This document shows, one piece after another, positions 5,730-13,126 of a DNA stretch of 14,468 bases. A model generated the notes under the pieces. The model worked only from the letters and a program-made list of their open reading frames with translations. It ran no database searches and was not told the DNA's origin. Made by a program: the position numbers and the translations under genes. The stretch is taken from NCBI GenBank assembly GCA_003563465.1, contig PWVH01000112.1, forward strand, positions 1 through 14,468, written 5' to 3'. Position 1 is the first letter of the stretch; each line of letters begins with the position of its first letter. The stretch comes from Coriobacteriaceae bacterium. Lineage in GTDB: Bacteria > Actinomycetota > Coriobacteriia > Anaerosomatales > SLCP01.

Positions 5730-6926
5730 GTGGCCAGAAGCGGGCGACTGGTGACCGGTTTGGCTCTCTTGGGAGCGGCGGCGTTACTCGTCACTGGATG
5801 TGAAGTGATCGAGAGGATCGGCGAACGCGACGAGATCGTCGAGGTGAAGATAGGTGTCGTGGCGCCGTTTTCGGGCGACATGGCCGCCGAGGGCCTCGGA
5901 ATCAGAAACGGCGCCGAACTGGCCATAGATCAAGCCAACGATTCCGAGGAGCTGCGAGATCTCGGCATCAGCCTGGTCATGCTTCCCCTCGACGATGCAG
6001 GCGACCCCAGGACCGGTGTCAATGCTGCTAACGAGCTCGTCGCCGACGAAGCCGTCGTCGGCGTCGTGGGACACCTGGGCTCTGACGTTTCCATTCCCGC
6101 GTCAGCGGTCTACAACGATGCCGGTATCGTTCAGGTATCGCCCGCTTCGTCTCACCCGAGGCTTACCGATCAAGGTTTCGAGAACGTCTTCCGGGTTTGC
6201 GCGGTCGACTCGGCGCAGGGTCCCCTTGCCGCCGACTTCGTGCTGGAAGAACTCCGCTTCGACACCGCGGCAGTCGTAGACGACTCGACCCCGTACGGCA
6301 GAGATGTCTCAGCCGGTTTCGCGGAACGGTTCGAGGCGCACGGCGGACGCGTGATCTCGACCGGCAAGGTAAGTGTCGGCGACACGGACTTCGAAGACCT
6401 GTCTTCAAGAATCGCCGGCCTGAACCCGGACGTGATCTACTTCGGCGGCACGGATGCCGAGGGCGCGCTGATCTCGAAGCAGGCGAAAGCGGCCGGTGCG
6501 GTAGCTTTCATGATGGGTCCCGATCGCATGCTTACTCAGTCCTACATCGACACCGTCGGCGCAGAGGAAGCCCGCGGCGACCTCGCTACTTCGATCGGCC
6601 GGCCGCTGGGCGATCTTCCAGCCGAAGAGGAGTTCCGCGAGGCTTTCGAAGAGAGGTTTCCCGGCGAGACTATCGAGTTGTACGACGCGTACGCCTACGA
6701 CGCGACCATGGTGATCATCGAGGCCGTCAAGAAGGTGGCTGCCGAGATGGGCGCCGACGCCCTCACCACTCCGGCCGGCAAGCAAGCAGTAATCGAAGCG
6801 GTGGCCGGGATCGAGCACACCGGCGTGACGGGGCGCACCTCCTTCGACGAGAAGGGCGACACTACCAACGTACAGATCGCTGTCTACGTAGTAAGGGATG
6901 GCGAGTGGGTCCCTTACGGCGAGTAG
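5730..6926 (+). CDS. Branched-chain amino acid-type ABC transporter substrate-binding lipoprotein (LivJ-like)
   Basis: This 398-residue type I periplasmic-binding-fold protein has an N-terminal lipoprotein signal: short basic start, hydrophobic core, lipobox LVTG with Cys24 as the lipidated residue. The mature part opens with VKIGVVAPFSGDMAAEGLGIRNGAELAID, read here in shorter pieces (VKIGVVAPFSGD, then GIRNGAELAID), as in LivJ/amide-binding proteins. It then shows VVGVVGHLGSDVS, SPASSHPRLT, FVLEEL with TPYGRD, ADVIYFGGTDAEG-like LNPDVIYFGGTDAEG, and LYDAYAYDATMVI. It would capture a small polar ligand outside the membrane. The GTG start at 5730 has GGAAGG about ten bases upstream. No permease or ATPase genes are adjacent, so it is an orphan receptor that must use a transporter encoded elsewhere. 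The half-site array upstream probably controls it. The ligand cannot be told from sequence. Confidence 0.9.
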   Translation: MARSGRLVTGLALLGAAALLVTGCEVIERIGERDEIVEVKIGVVAPFSGDMAAEGLGIRNGAELAIDQANDSEELRDLGISLVMLPLDDAGDPRTGVNAANELVADEAVVGVVGHLGSDVSIPASAVYNDAGIVQVSPASSHPRLTDQGFENVFRVCAVDSAQGPLAADFVLEELRFDTAAVVDDSTPYGRDVSAGFAERFEAHGGRVISTGKVSVGDTDFEDLSSRIAGLNPDVIYFGGTDAEGALISKQAKAAGAVAFMMGPDRMLTQSYIDTVGAEEARGDLATSIGRPLGDLPAEEEFREAFEERFPGETIELYDAYAYDATMVIIEAVKKVAAEMGADALTTPAGKQAVIEAVAGIEHTGVTGRTSFDEKGDTTNVQIAVYVVRDGEWVPYGE

Positions 6927-6984
6927 GGCGAGCTCATCTGCTACCATCCGATGTGCGACAGAGGTCTCATCCGAGGGGGCCGTC

Positions 6985-8052
6985 ATGAAGGCGCTGATTC
7001 TTGCAGGGGGCAAAGGTACGCGGCTTCGCCCGATCACGTTCACGCGTGCCAAGCAGCTCGTTCCGGTCGCCAACAAGCCGATCCTCTTCTACGGGATAGA
7101 GTCGATTCGCGATGCAGGCATAACCGACATCGGCATCATCGTCGGCGACACAGCTGACGAGGTGATGGATGCGTGCGGAGACGGCTCTCGATGGGGCGTC
7201 TCGCTGACGTACATCCCTCAGGAGGCGCCACTCGGTCTTGCCCACGCAGTCAAGATCGCCGAGGACTTCATGGCCGGTGACTCCTTCGTGATGTATCTCG
7301 GCGATAACCTCATCAAGGACGGCATCGTGCGTTTCGTCGATGAGTTCGAGTCCGGAACCGCGAACGCCCAGATACTCCTCGCACGTGTGCCGAATGCATC
7401 GCAGTTCGGTGTTGCAGAGCTGGGAACTGACGGATCCGTGAAGTGCCTTGTGGAAAAGCCCGAAGAACCACGATCCGACCTTGCTCTCGTGGGCGTCTAT
7501 CTGTTCGACGATTCCGTCTTCGAGGCGGTCGGCGCGATCGAGCCCTCGGCCCGGGGAGAACTCGAGATAACCGATGCCATCCAGTGGCTTGTCGACAACG
7601 GGAAGCGCGTAGATCCGCACATCATCGAAGGTTGGTGGAAGGACACCGGCAAGCTCGACGATATGCTGGAGGCCAATCGCATCATCCTAGACACGTTGTC
7701 TCCGGAGATCAGCGGTGATGTCGATGCGGAGTCGGAGATACATGGCCGGGTGAGCATCGGGCAGGGTACTTCCGTCCGCAAGTCCGTGATTCGCGGGCCG
7801 AGCGTCATCGGAGAGCGTTGCGAGATCGTGGACACCTACATCGGCCCCTACACTTCCGTAGGTGACTGCTGCGAGGTGACCGGGAGCGAGCTCGAGCACG
7901 CGATTCTAATGCGGGAAGCGCGGGTCCTGAACGTCGGCAGACGAATCGCCGACAGCCTCATCGGCTGCAACGTCACGGTGCGGCGAACTGATGGCGTGCT
8001 GTCGGCGATCAGGGTGATGCTCGGGGACAACTCCGAGGTGGAGCTTGCATAG
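6985..8052 (+). CDS. rfbA: Glucose-1-phosphate thymidylyltransferase, long form (RmlA-long)
   Basis: This 355-residue protein has a sugar nucleotidyltransferase domain (1-240) and a C-terminal left-handed beta-helix of hexapeptide repeats (about 245-335). The signature AGGKGTRLRPIT at 7-18 and KQLVPVANKP at 23-32 bind the nucleotide. YLGDNL at 104-109 supplies the metal-binding Asp. VEKPEEP, GVYLF and GWWKDTGK (216-223) are sugar-binding motifs of the family. The length and the extra beta-helix fit the long RmlA type rather than the 290-residue enterobacterial enzyme. The expected reaction is dTTP + glucose-1-phosphate to dTDP-glucose, the first step toward dTDP-deoxysugars; related enzymes can use UTP. 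No rmlB, C or D gene is in the window. The ATG at 6985 follows GAGGGGG by five bases. In-frame upstream extension into the lipoprotein gene is rejected. Confidence 0.9.
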   Translation: MKALILAGGKGTRLRPITFTRAKQLVPVANKPILFYGIESIRDAGITDIGIIVGDTADEVMDACGDGSRWGVSLTYIPQEAPLGLAHAVKIAEDFMAGDSFVMYLGDNLIKDGIVRFVDEFESGTANAQILLARVPNASQFGVAELGTDGSVKCLVEKPEEPRSDLALVGVYLFDDSVFEAVGAIEPSARGELEITDAIQWLVDNGKRVDPHIIEGWWKDTGKLDDMLEANRIILDTLSPEISGDVDAESEIHGRVSIGQGTSVRKSVIRGPSVIGERCEIVDTYIGPYTSVGDCCEVTGSELEHAILMREARVLNVGRRIADSLIGCNVTVRRTDGVLSAIRVMLGDNSEVELA

Positions 8053-8146
8053 AAGCCTCGGGTGGGGGCATACGCTGGGCCGCTCGTCTAGGGCGCGTGC
8101 CGGTTCACGCCGTTAGGCAAGAAGTGCCCGTGCGGCGCTAGAAGGA

Positions 8147-9085
8147 GTGGGCAAGCTGCGTTCGATGCCATCAATCGCTTTCACGGTCGCGGCGTGCGTG
8201 CTTGCGGTGGCTGCGATCTGCGGCCTATGGCTCGACCGGGTCGCCCTGGACACCGAGGGCTACCTGTCTAGAATAGCCCCCCTGTGGCAAGAGCCGGCGA
8301 TTCGCGAACAGGCTGCCGAGGAGATCGCAGCGTTCATCGATAACCACGTCGATGCGGAGCGCACCACGGAATTGCTGCTCCCAGGCGTTCCGACGCCGTT
8401 GCGCGCAATGATAAGCGATCATGTGGATGCGTTGATCGCACCGATCAGCCGAGGGCTGGGCGCCGCCTACGTTGCTTCGCCGAGTTTCGAAAAGGCATGG
8501 CGCGATACCAACGAGACAGTCCACCGGTCTATCGTGCAACAACTGCTTGCTCCAGGTGACATCAGGACCACCGGCATATGGGTCGAATTCGACATCGGTC
8601 GCGCTGCAGCTGAGGCAGCACATGCGAGTCCAATAGTGGTGGCGAGTCTCACCGGAGACTCGTTTGTTCGGGAGCTGAAGATACTCGACCCTGGCGAATT
8701 CCTTGTTGCACGCATCCTGGTCCGTGCGCTCAACGGCCGCGGAGGGTTGCTCCTTGCGGCCTTTCTACTCTTTTCGGTCGCCGCGGTGGCAAGTGCCCCG
8801 GATCGGATACTTGCCGTCTCTCGCCTGGCAAAGGGAATAGCGGCTTCCATGGCATTCCTGCTGGCCGGAGTGGTGTTGGTTCGCAGGTTCTGCGTTGCCC
8901 GTCTTTCCGGTTGGTATGCGTCGCCTTCCTCCAGCGAGGCGATGTTCGACGCGGTCGCACGAGATCTCACGAACGCTGCGGCCGTCGTGATGGTCTTCGC
9001 TCTGGCTACCGGACTAATCATCACAGGGGTGCGCCGGCGGGTCGCAGACGGTGCTCGGAACGACAGAACGGATATCGCCTCGTAG
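8147..9085 (+). CDS. Membrane protein of unknown function, four predicted helices
   Basis: This roughly 312-residue protein has one N-terminal helix (about 9-29), then an approximately 170-residue segment, probably extracytoplasmic, and three further helices at about 199-217, 229-246 and 276-294. Its C-terminal tail is short and basic. The segment after the first helix (DTEGYLSRIAPLWQEPAIRE, then AAEEIAAFIDNHVD) resembles a family of actinobacterial integral membrane proteins with a D-x-Y-x6-PL-xx-P-A pattern; no function is known to me. There are no catalytic motifs. The start is uncertain: GTG at 8147 directly abuts AAGGAG, which is too close, while ATG at 8165 has that site 17 bases away. 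A 94-base gap separates it from rfbA, so co-transcription is possible. Its place before the glycan genes hints at a cell-envelope role only by proximity. Confidence 0.8.
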   Translation: MGKLRSMPSIAFTVAACVLAVAAICGLWLDRVALDTEGYLSRIAPLWQEPAIREQAAEEIAAFIDNHVDAERTTELLLPGVPTPLRAMISDHVDALIAPISRGLGAAYVASPSFEKAWRDTNETVHRSIVQQLLAPGDIRTTGIWVEFDIGRAAAEAAHASPIVVASLTGDSFVRELKILDPGEFLVARILVRALNGRGGLLLAAFLLFSVAAVASAPDRILAVSRLAKGIAASMAFLLAGVVLVRRFCVARLSGWYASPSSSEAMFDAVARDLTNAAAVVMVFALATGLIITGVRRRVADGARNDRTDIAS

Positions 9086-9416
9086 TCAGACAAGTGACTC
9101 AGACGATTGACGGAGTCGCTGGCCGCTACAAGTATGAAGTGGCATCCACCGTTCGGATGATTGGCCTTTCAGCCCGTTTACCTGCGCTTTGATACACGCG
9201 ATGATACGTGTCAAGCGTCTTGGTCAGTGACTCACGAGCGGGCGATCGGCGGATGGCAGGGTCTTGCGTACCGAAGGTGCGGCAAGGCCCAAGCTTTCTT
9301 GGATGCTGCGCTATGTCTCGCAATCCAAGCGTACGGAGGGGGTTTCTCGTCCGCAACTCCCATGAGTGACGGCGAGCCCGGCACGTACCAAAGCACGTGC
9401 AAGAGGGGGTTGCGAG
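9086..9416 (+). other. 331-base non-coding gap, probable leader of the glycan operon
   Basis: No convincing reading frame lies here; the open frames that cross it are shadows extending from the aminotransferase gene. A TTGACG at 9107-9112 is the best -35 box, but its partner (AAGTAT after 17 bases) is poor. AGTGACTCA occurs twice (9093-9101 and 9226-9234). A candidate RNA structure lies at 9289-9329, and the GAGGGGGTT of the aminotransferase ribosome binding site (9403-9411) also occurs at 9336-9344. The length suggests a regulated 5' leader. Confidence 0.45.
9289..9329 (+). promoter_or_regulatory. Mutually exclusive hairpins in the operon leader (candidate attenuator-like element)
   Basis: CCAAG (9289-9293) can pair with CTTGG (9298-9302) across a four-base loop. 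The same CTTGG, extended to CTTGGAT (9298-9304), can instead pair with ATCCAAG (9323-9329). That second stem continues, after a two-base bulge, with TGCG (9307-9310) paired to CGCA (9319-9322). The two hairpins cannot exist together. No U-tract follows, so any switch would act by another means or with a protein factor. Confidence 0.35.
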
Positions 9417-10547
9417 ATGGACACCGAGGTAGTGCGGAGAGTCGTACCCTTCGTCGATTTGCAGCGACAGCATTTGCAGGTCGCAGCTGGCCTGTCTGCC
9501 GCATTCGATCGGGTCATCGCTCGAGGGGGCTTCACGCTCGGTGGCGAGGTGGAGAACTTCGAGAAGATGTTCGCCGAATACGTCGGCGCGAGCGATGCGG
9601 TAGGGGTCGGTTCCGGCACCGACGCGCTGCACTTCGCACTCCGGGCGTGCGGTGTCGGTCCCGGAGACGAGGTCGTGACGGTTGTGAATACCTTTGCGGC
9701 CACGGCCGAGGCCATCACCATGTGCGGCGCACGCCCGATCTTCGTCGACATCGTCGAGTCGACGTGCCTGATGGATCTCGATCTTTTCGAGGAGGCGATC
9801 ACGCCGCGCACCAAGGCGATCGTCCCGGTCCATCTCTACGGGCAGCCAGTCGACATGGATCGTGTCATGGGAACTGCTCGCCGGCACGGCGTGAAGGTAG
9901 TAGAGGACGCTTGCCAGGCGCACGGTGCGAACGCCGGCAACGGCGCCAAGGCCGGCACGATCGGTGACGCGGGGTGCTTCAGCTTCTATCCGAGCAAGAA
10001 CCTTGGCGCCCTCGGCGACGGGGGCATGGTGGTCACCGACGATCCAGCAATCGCGCAGCGGATTCGCTTGCTTCGCAACCATGGGGAAGACGCACAGAGA
10101 CGTCACACCGAGCTCGGGTGGTGCAGCAGGCTACATGGCATGCAAGCAGCCTTCCTGTCGGCGAAGCTGCCGATGCTCGATGCGTGGAACGATATGCGCC
10201 GCGATGCCGGTCGGCTCTACGACGAGTTGTTCGCAACGGTCGCAGGCGTGTCTCCGGTCGAGAACTCCGGCACGGATCACCTCTATCACCTCTACGTTGT
10301 GCAGGTCGATGAGCGCGACCAGGTCAGGAGTCGCTTGAGCGACGCGGGAGTGCAGACCGGTATCCACTACGCGGTACCACTGCATCTCAATCCGGCATTC
10401 GCGTCTTACGGATACACGCAAGGTGATTTTCCCGTCGCCGAGAGAGTCGCTCGGCGAATCCTATCGCTCCCGGTCTTTCCCCACATCAAGGAGGAAGAGG
10501 TTCGCGACGTCGTCGCAGCGGTGAGCGAGGTGATGCGAGATGTCTGA
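9417..10547 (+). CDS. DegT/DnrJ/EryC1-family PLP sugar aminotransferase
   Basis: This 376-residue fold-type-I PLP enzyme transfers an amino group, usually from glutamate, to a keto-sugar nucleotide in the cytoplasm. The opening VPFVDLQRQH and GFTLGGEVENFEK are family hallmarks. GSGTDAL (66-72) binds the PLP phosphate, VEDACQAHGA (162-171) contains the Asp that contacts the PLP ring nitrogen, and FYPSKNLGALGDGG (190-203) carries the Schiff-base lysine at 194. The C-terminal HYAVPLHLNPAF, then LPVFPHI, completes the substrate site. ATG at 9417 has GAGGGGG seven bases upstream; an in-frame extension to 9366 has no site. It leads a tightly packed operon with a dehydrogenase and an acyltransferase, the trio used to make 3-(acylamino) sugars such as those built by WlbA/WlbC/WlbB or QdtB-type enzymes. 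Which nucleotide sugar it uses is not decided by the sequence. Confidence 0.93.
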   Translation: MDTEVVRRVVPFVDLQRQHLQVAAGLSAAFDRVIARGGFTLGGEVENFEKMFAEYVGASDAVGVGSGTDALHFALRACGVGPGDEVVTVVNTFAATAEAITMCGARPIFVDIVESTCLMDLDLFEEAITPRTKAIVPVHLYGQPVDMDRVMGTARRHGVKVVEDACQAHGANAGNGAKAGTIGDAGCFSFYPSKNLGALGDGGMVVTDDPAIAQRIRLLRNHGEDAQRRHTELGWCSRLHGMQAAFLSAKLPMLDAWNDMRRDAGRLYDELFATVAGVSPVENSGTDHLYHLYVVQVDERDQVRSRLSDAGVQTGIHYAVPLHLNPAFASYGYTQGDFPVAERVARRILSLPVFPHIKEEEVRDVVAAVSEVMRDV

Positions 10548-11292
10548 AATGCAGCTAGAAGAGGTAAGAGTCTCGCGGTATCCTCTGACATCCTCGCCGA
10601 TGCTGCCTACGCAAGCGCTCGACGTCGCGATGCCCAAGGCGCCCTCGCTACCGATCGATGAGCGAGCCGTCTCCCCGATGAAGCGCGTATTGGACGTGGC
10701 GGGGTCGCTATTCGGCCTCATAGTGCTGTCCCCCCTCTTTCTGACGGTGGCGGCGGTCGTGAAGATCGAGTCGCCCGGCAGTGGGATCTTCGCGCAGGAG
10801 CGAGTCGGACGAAACGGCCGGTCCTTCAAGATGCTGAAGTTTCGGACCATGCGTGTGGAGGCCTCATGCGACGCGCATCGCCAGCACATGACCAAGCTGA
10901 TCACGCAGGACGCTGCTTGCGCGAAGGGCGAAGACGGCACCTACAAGATGGAGCAAGACCCACGCGTGACTCGAGTCGGGCGCGTCCTGCGCCGTACGAG
11001 CTTGGACGAGTTGCCTCAGCTCGTGAACGTCTTGCGCGGAGAGATGTCTCTGGTCGGCCCGCGTCCGCCACTCGACTACGAGGTGGAACTGTACTCGCCG
11101 CGACACATGAGACGCCTCGAGGTTCTGCCGGGCATGACCGGACTGTGGCAGGTGAGCGGCAGGACGCGTCTCGACTTCGAACAGATGGTCGACCTCGATC
11201 TTCAGTACATCGAGAACTGGTCGATCCGGCTCGACTTGCGAATCTTGTGGAGGACCGTATTTGTGGTTCTTACCCGGGAAGGAGCATGGTGA
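10540..11292 (+). CDS. Polyprenyl-phosphate sugar-1-phosphate transferase (bacterial sugar transferase family)
   Basis: This 250-residue enzyme moves a sugar-1-phosphate from a nucleotide sugar to undecaprenyl phosphate, starting assembly of a lipid-linked glycan. Residues 1-45 are a polar extension. KRVLDVAGSLFGLIVLSPLF and the residues after it (about 48-75) form the hydrophobic re-entrant membrane helix. The catalytic region follows: ERVGRNGRSFKMLKFRTM at about 87-104, DELPQLVNVLRGEMSLVGP-type motif (split here as DELPQLVNVL, then GEMSLVGPRPP), and GMTGLWQVSGR. It lacks the large N-terminal multi-helix module of WbaP/WcaJ, so it belongs with the short, monotopic type exemplified by PglC. 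The ATG at 10540 overlaps the aminotransferase end by eight bases, with GAGG nine bases upstream. The overlap implies a shared transcript and suggests the amino sugar may be its substrate. Confidence 0.93.
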   Translation: MSEMQLEEVRVSRYPLTSSPMLPTQALDVAMPKAPSLPIDERAVSPMKRVLDVAGSLFGLIVLSPLFLTVAAVVKIESPGSGIFAQERVGRNGRSFKMLKFRTMRVEASCDAHRQHMTKLITQDAACAKGEDGTYKMEQDPRVTRVGRVLRRTSLDELPQLVNVLRGEMSLVGPRPPLDYEVELYSPRHMRRLEVLPGMTGLWQVSGRTRLDFEQMVDLDLQYIENWSIRLDLRILWRTVFVVLTREGAW

Positions 11293-11294
11293 CA

Positions 11295-12398
11295 ATGGAG
11301 GGCATAGTTCGGGTAGGGCTTGTAGGCTACGGTTACTGGGGCCCCAATCTTCTGCGCAACTACATGGGGCTCGACAAGGCAGACGTCCGCTGGGTATGTG
11401 ATTTGGGCGCGGGGAGGATAGCTCTCGCCAAATCCCGCTACCCGTCGGTCACGGTCACTCAGGATTACGCTGACGTGATCGGCGACCCTGAAGTGGACGC
11501 GGTCCTTATCGCCACGCCAATCTCGACGCATTACGAACTGGCGCTGCGAGCGCTCGAGGCTGGAAAGCACGTGTTCGTGGAGAAGCCGCTCACGTCGACC
11601 TCGCGCGATGCGGTGAAGCTAATCGAGCTAGCCAACGCCAACCGCTTGACGCTGATGGTGGGACACACCTTCGAGTACAGCCCACCGGTCATGAAGATCA
11701 AGGAGATCATCGATTCCGGGGAACTCGGTGACATCCACTTCATGGCTTCGAGTCGCGTCAATCTGGGGCTGCATCAGAAGGACGTGAGCGTGATCTGGGA
11801 TTTGGCGCCCCACGACCTTTCCATCTTCTTCTACTGGCTCGGAGAAGAGCCGACGCACATCGGCGCCGTTGGCCGGTCGTGCCTCGACGGCTGCAACCCC
11901 GACGTAGCGTTCGTGAATCTCGCGTTTCCCTCGGGGGCAATCGCCGAGATCCAGCTCTCCTGGCTGTCACCGGTCAAGCTGCGTCGGACCATGATCGTCG
12001 GTAGCCGAAAGATGCTACTGTACGACGACACCGAGAGCGTGGAGAAGGTCAAGATCTACGACCACGGCGTCACTCGAAAGGTAGAGCCGGACTCCTACGG
12101 TGAGTATCAGCTCTCTTATAGAACCGGCGACATAGTCTCGCCACGTCTCGACACTCACGAACCGTTGTTCACAGAGGCCTCGGAGTTCGTAGATAGCGTG
12201 TTGTCGCGCAGGCCGCCGAGGACCGACGGCGCGAGTGGACTTCGTGTGGTGAACGCACTCGAGCGTGCCGAGGAGTCGCTCAAGCACAACGGTAGCCGCG
12301 TTGACGAAACGATGAACTACGGTCGCAGAAAAGACGACGACCAGCTCCTGGTCGAGCCGTACACTCCCTACGTGCATCAGATGTTTATTGGGCCTTAG
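11295..12398 (+). CDS. Gfo/Idh/MocA-family NAD(P)-dependent sugar dehydrogenase
   Basis: This 367-residue oxidoreductase has an N-terminal Rossmann domain: VRVGLVGYGYWGPNLLRNY with the GYGYWG loop at 11-16, and DAVLIATPISTHYELALRAL near 68-87. KHVFVEKPLT (91-100) contains the catalytic-region EKP lysine. The C-terminal beta-sheet domain includes WDLAPHDLSI (168-177), whose His173 is the probable acid/base. It would oxidise a sugar hydroxyl to the keto group that the aminotransferase needs. Its N-terminus is unlike WlbA/WbpB, so a direct equation with that enzyme is not justified. It belongs to the VGYGYWGPN group commonly found beside DegT and hexapeptide acyltransferase genes. The ATG at 11295 has AAGGAG ten bases upstream; an ATG at 11286 is too close to it. 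Only two bases separate it from the preceding stop. Confidence 0.92.
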   Translation: MEGIVRVGLVGYGYWGPNLLRNYMGLDKADVRWVCDLGAGRIALAKSRYPSVTVTQDYADVIGDPEVDAVLIATPISTHYELALRALEAGKHVFVEKPLTSTSRDAVKLIELANANRLTLMVGHTFEYSPPVMKIKEIIDSGELGDIHFMASSRVNLGLHQKDVSVIWDLAPHDLSIFFYWLGEEPTHIGAVGRSCLDGCNPDVAFVNLAFPSGAIAEIQLSWLSPVKLRRTMIVGSRKMLLYDDTESVEKVKIYDHGVTRKVEPDSYGEYQLSYRTGDIVSPRLDTHEPLFTEASEFVDSVLSRRPPRTDGASGLRVVNALERAEESLKHNGSRVDETMNYGRRKDDDQLLVEPYTPYVHQMFIGP

Positions 12399-12418
12399 AC
12401 GCAGAGACGGACGCATCC

Positions 12419-13126
12419 ATGACACCGGACCGAGGATATCGCGTCACTTCGACCGAGGGCACCAGCGTGCTTGCGGTGTCGCACCGCGTTGAACTGGGCG
12501 TGGGCACCGTGGTGGAAGAGCCGTGCGTTCTCGGCAAGTTGCCGCGCGAGCCTTCGGGTCCCCAGGCAGTGACCCGTATCGGCTCCCAGGGCGTAATACG
12601 TCCTTTCACGACGGTGTATGCCGATGTAGAGATCGGGGACCGGTTTCAGACCGGTCAAGGCGTAAGCATCCGCGAAGACAATCGGATCGGTGACGACGTG
12701 AGTGTGGGAACCAACACCGTGCTCGAGTACGGCAACCGTATCGGGAATCGAGTCCGCATCCACACGGGCTGTTTCCTCGAACTGGTCACGGTCGAAGACG
12801 ATGCTTGGATAGGGCCAAACGTAGTCTTCACGGACGATCCGCACCCACCATGCCCTCGTTACCGCGATTGTCGTGGCGGCCCGATCGTGCGCGCCAGAGC
12901 GCGCGTGGGCGCGAACAGCACGATTCTGCCGGGCGTGACGATCGGGGCTGGAGCGCTCGTCGGGGCGGGTTCTGTGGTCACGGCCGATGTTCCGGACGAC
13001 ACCGTAGTGGCGGGGAATCCGGCACGGGTGTTGTGCGCGGTAAGCGAGCTTTCGTGCGCGCCAGGATACTTCGACAAGCCGTACGAGTGGACAGCGCCCA
13101 AGAGTGCCGAGGGGGAGTCCACATGA
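12419..13126 (+). CDS. Left-handed beta-helix (hexapeptide) acyltransferase
   Basis: This 235-residue protein consists largely of hexapeptide repeats. One block runs from about residue 24 to 120 (VELGVGTVV, VIRPFTTVYADVEIGD, RIGDDVSVGTNTVLE). A second runs from 158 to 205 (ARVGANSTILPGVTIGAGAL, then VGAGSVVTADVPDD). They are separated by an insertion loop, DDPHPPCPRYRDCRGGP (139-155), and the family ending VVAGNPARV is at 196-204. Such enzymes are trimeric and acylate, mostly acetylate, an amino or hydroxyl group of a sugar nucleotide using an acyl-CoA. Here the product of the aminotransferase is the likely acceptor, as for WlbB/WbpD. The ribosome binding site is weak (GAGACGG), which fits translational read-on from the dehydrogenase 20 bases upstream. 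Its stop overlaps the next start by four bases (ATGA). Confidence 0.92.
   Translation: MTPDRGYRVTSTEGTSVLAVSHRVELGVGTVVEEPCVLGKLPREPSGPQAVTRIGSQGVIRPFTTVYADVEIGDRFQTGQGVSIREDNRIGDDVSVGTNTVLEYGNRIGNRVRIHTGCFLELVTVEDDAWIGPNVVFTDDPHPPCPRYRDCRGGPIVRARARVGANSTILPGVTIGAGALVGAGSVVTADVPDDTVVAGNPARVLCAVSELSCAPGYFDKPYEWTAPKSAEGEST

Noticed and set aside
8095..8110. GCGTG-CCGGTT-CACGC hairpin as a terminator after rfbA, or as a tRNA T-arm
   Set aside because: Only five base pairs and no U-tract; no acceptor, D or anticodon arm can be drawn around it.
9143..9159. CATCC-N7-GGATG hairpin as terminator of the membrane-protein gene
   Set aside because: Five pairs with a seven-base loop and no real U-run; too weak to annotate.
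9126..10106. 326-codon minus-strand frame
   Set aside because: It is antisense to the aminotransferase and reads through the non-coding leader with no recognisable protein features.
10866..11294. Upstream extension of the Gfo/Idh gene
   Set aside because: The extension lies within the sugar transferase gene in another frame; the Rossmann domain starts right after 11295.
9417..13126. Naming the amino-sugar genes as the wlb/wbp UDP-GlcNAc(3NAc)A pathway
   Set aside because: The dehydrogenase N-terminus does not resemble WlbA/WbpB, and no UDP-sugar 6-dehydrogenase gene is in the window; only the general scheme is supported.
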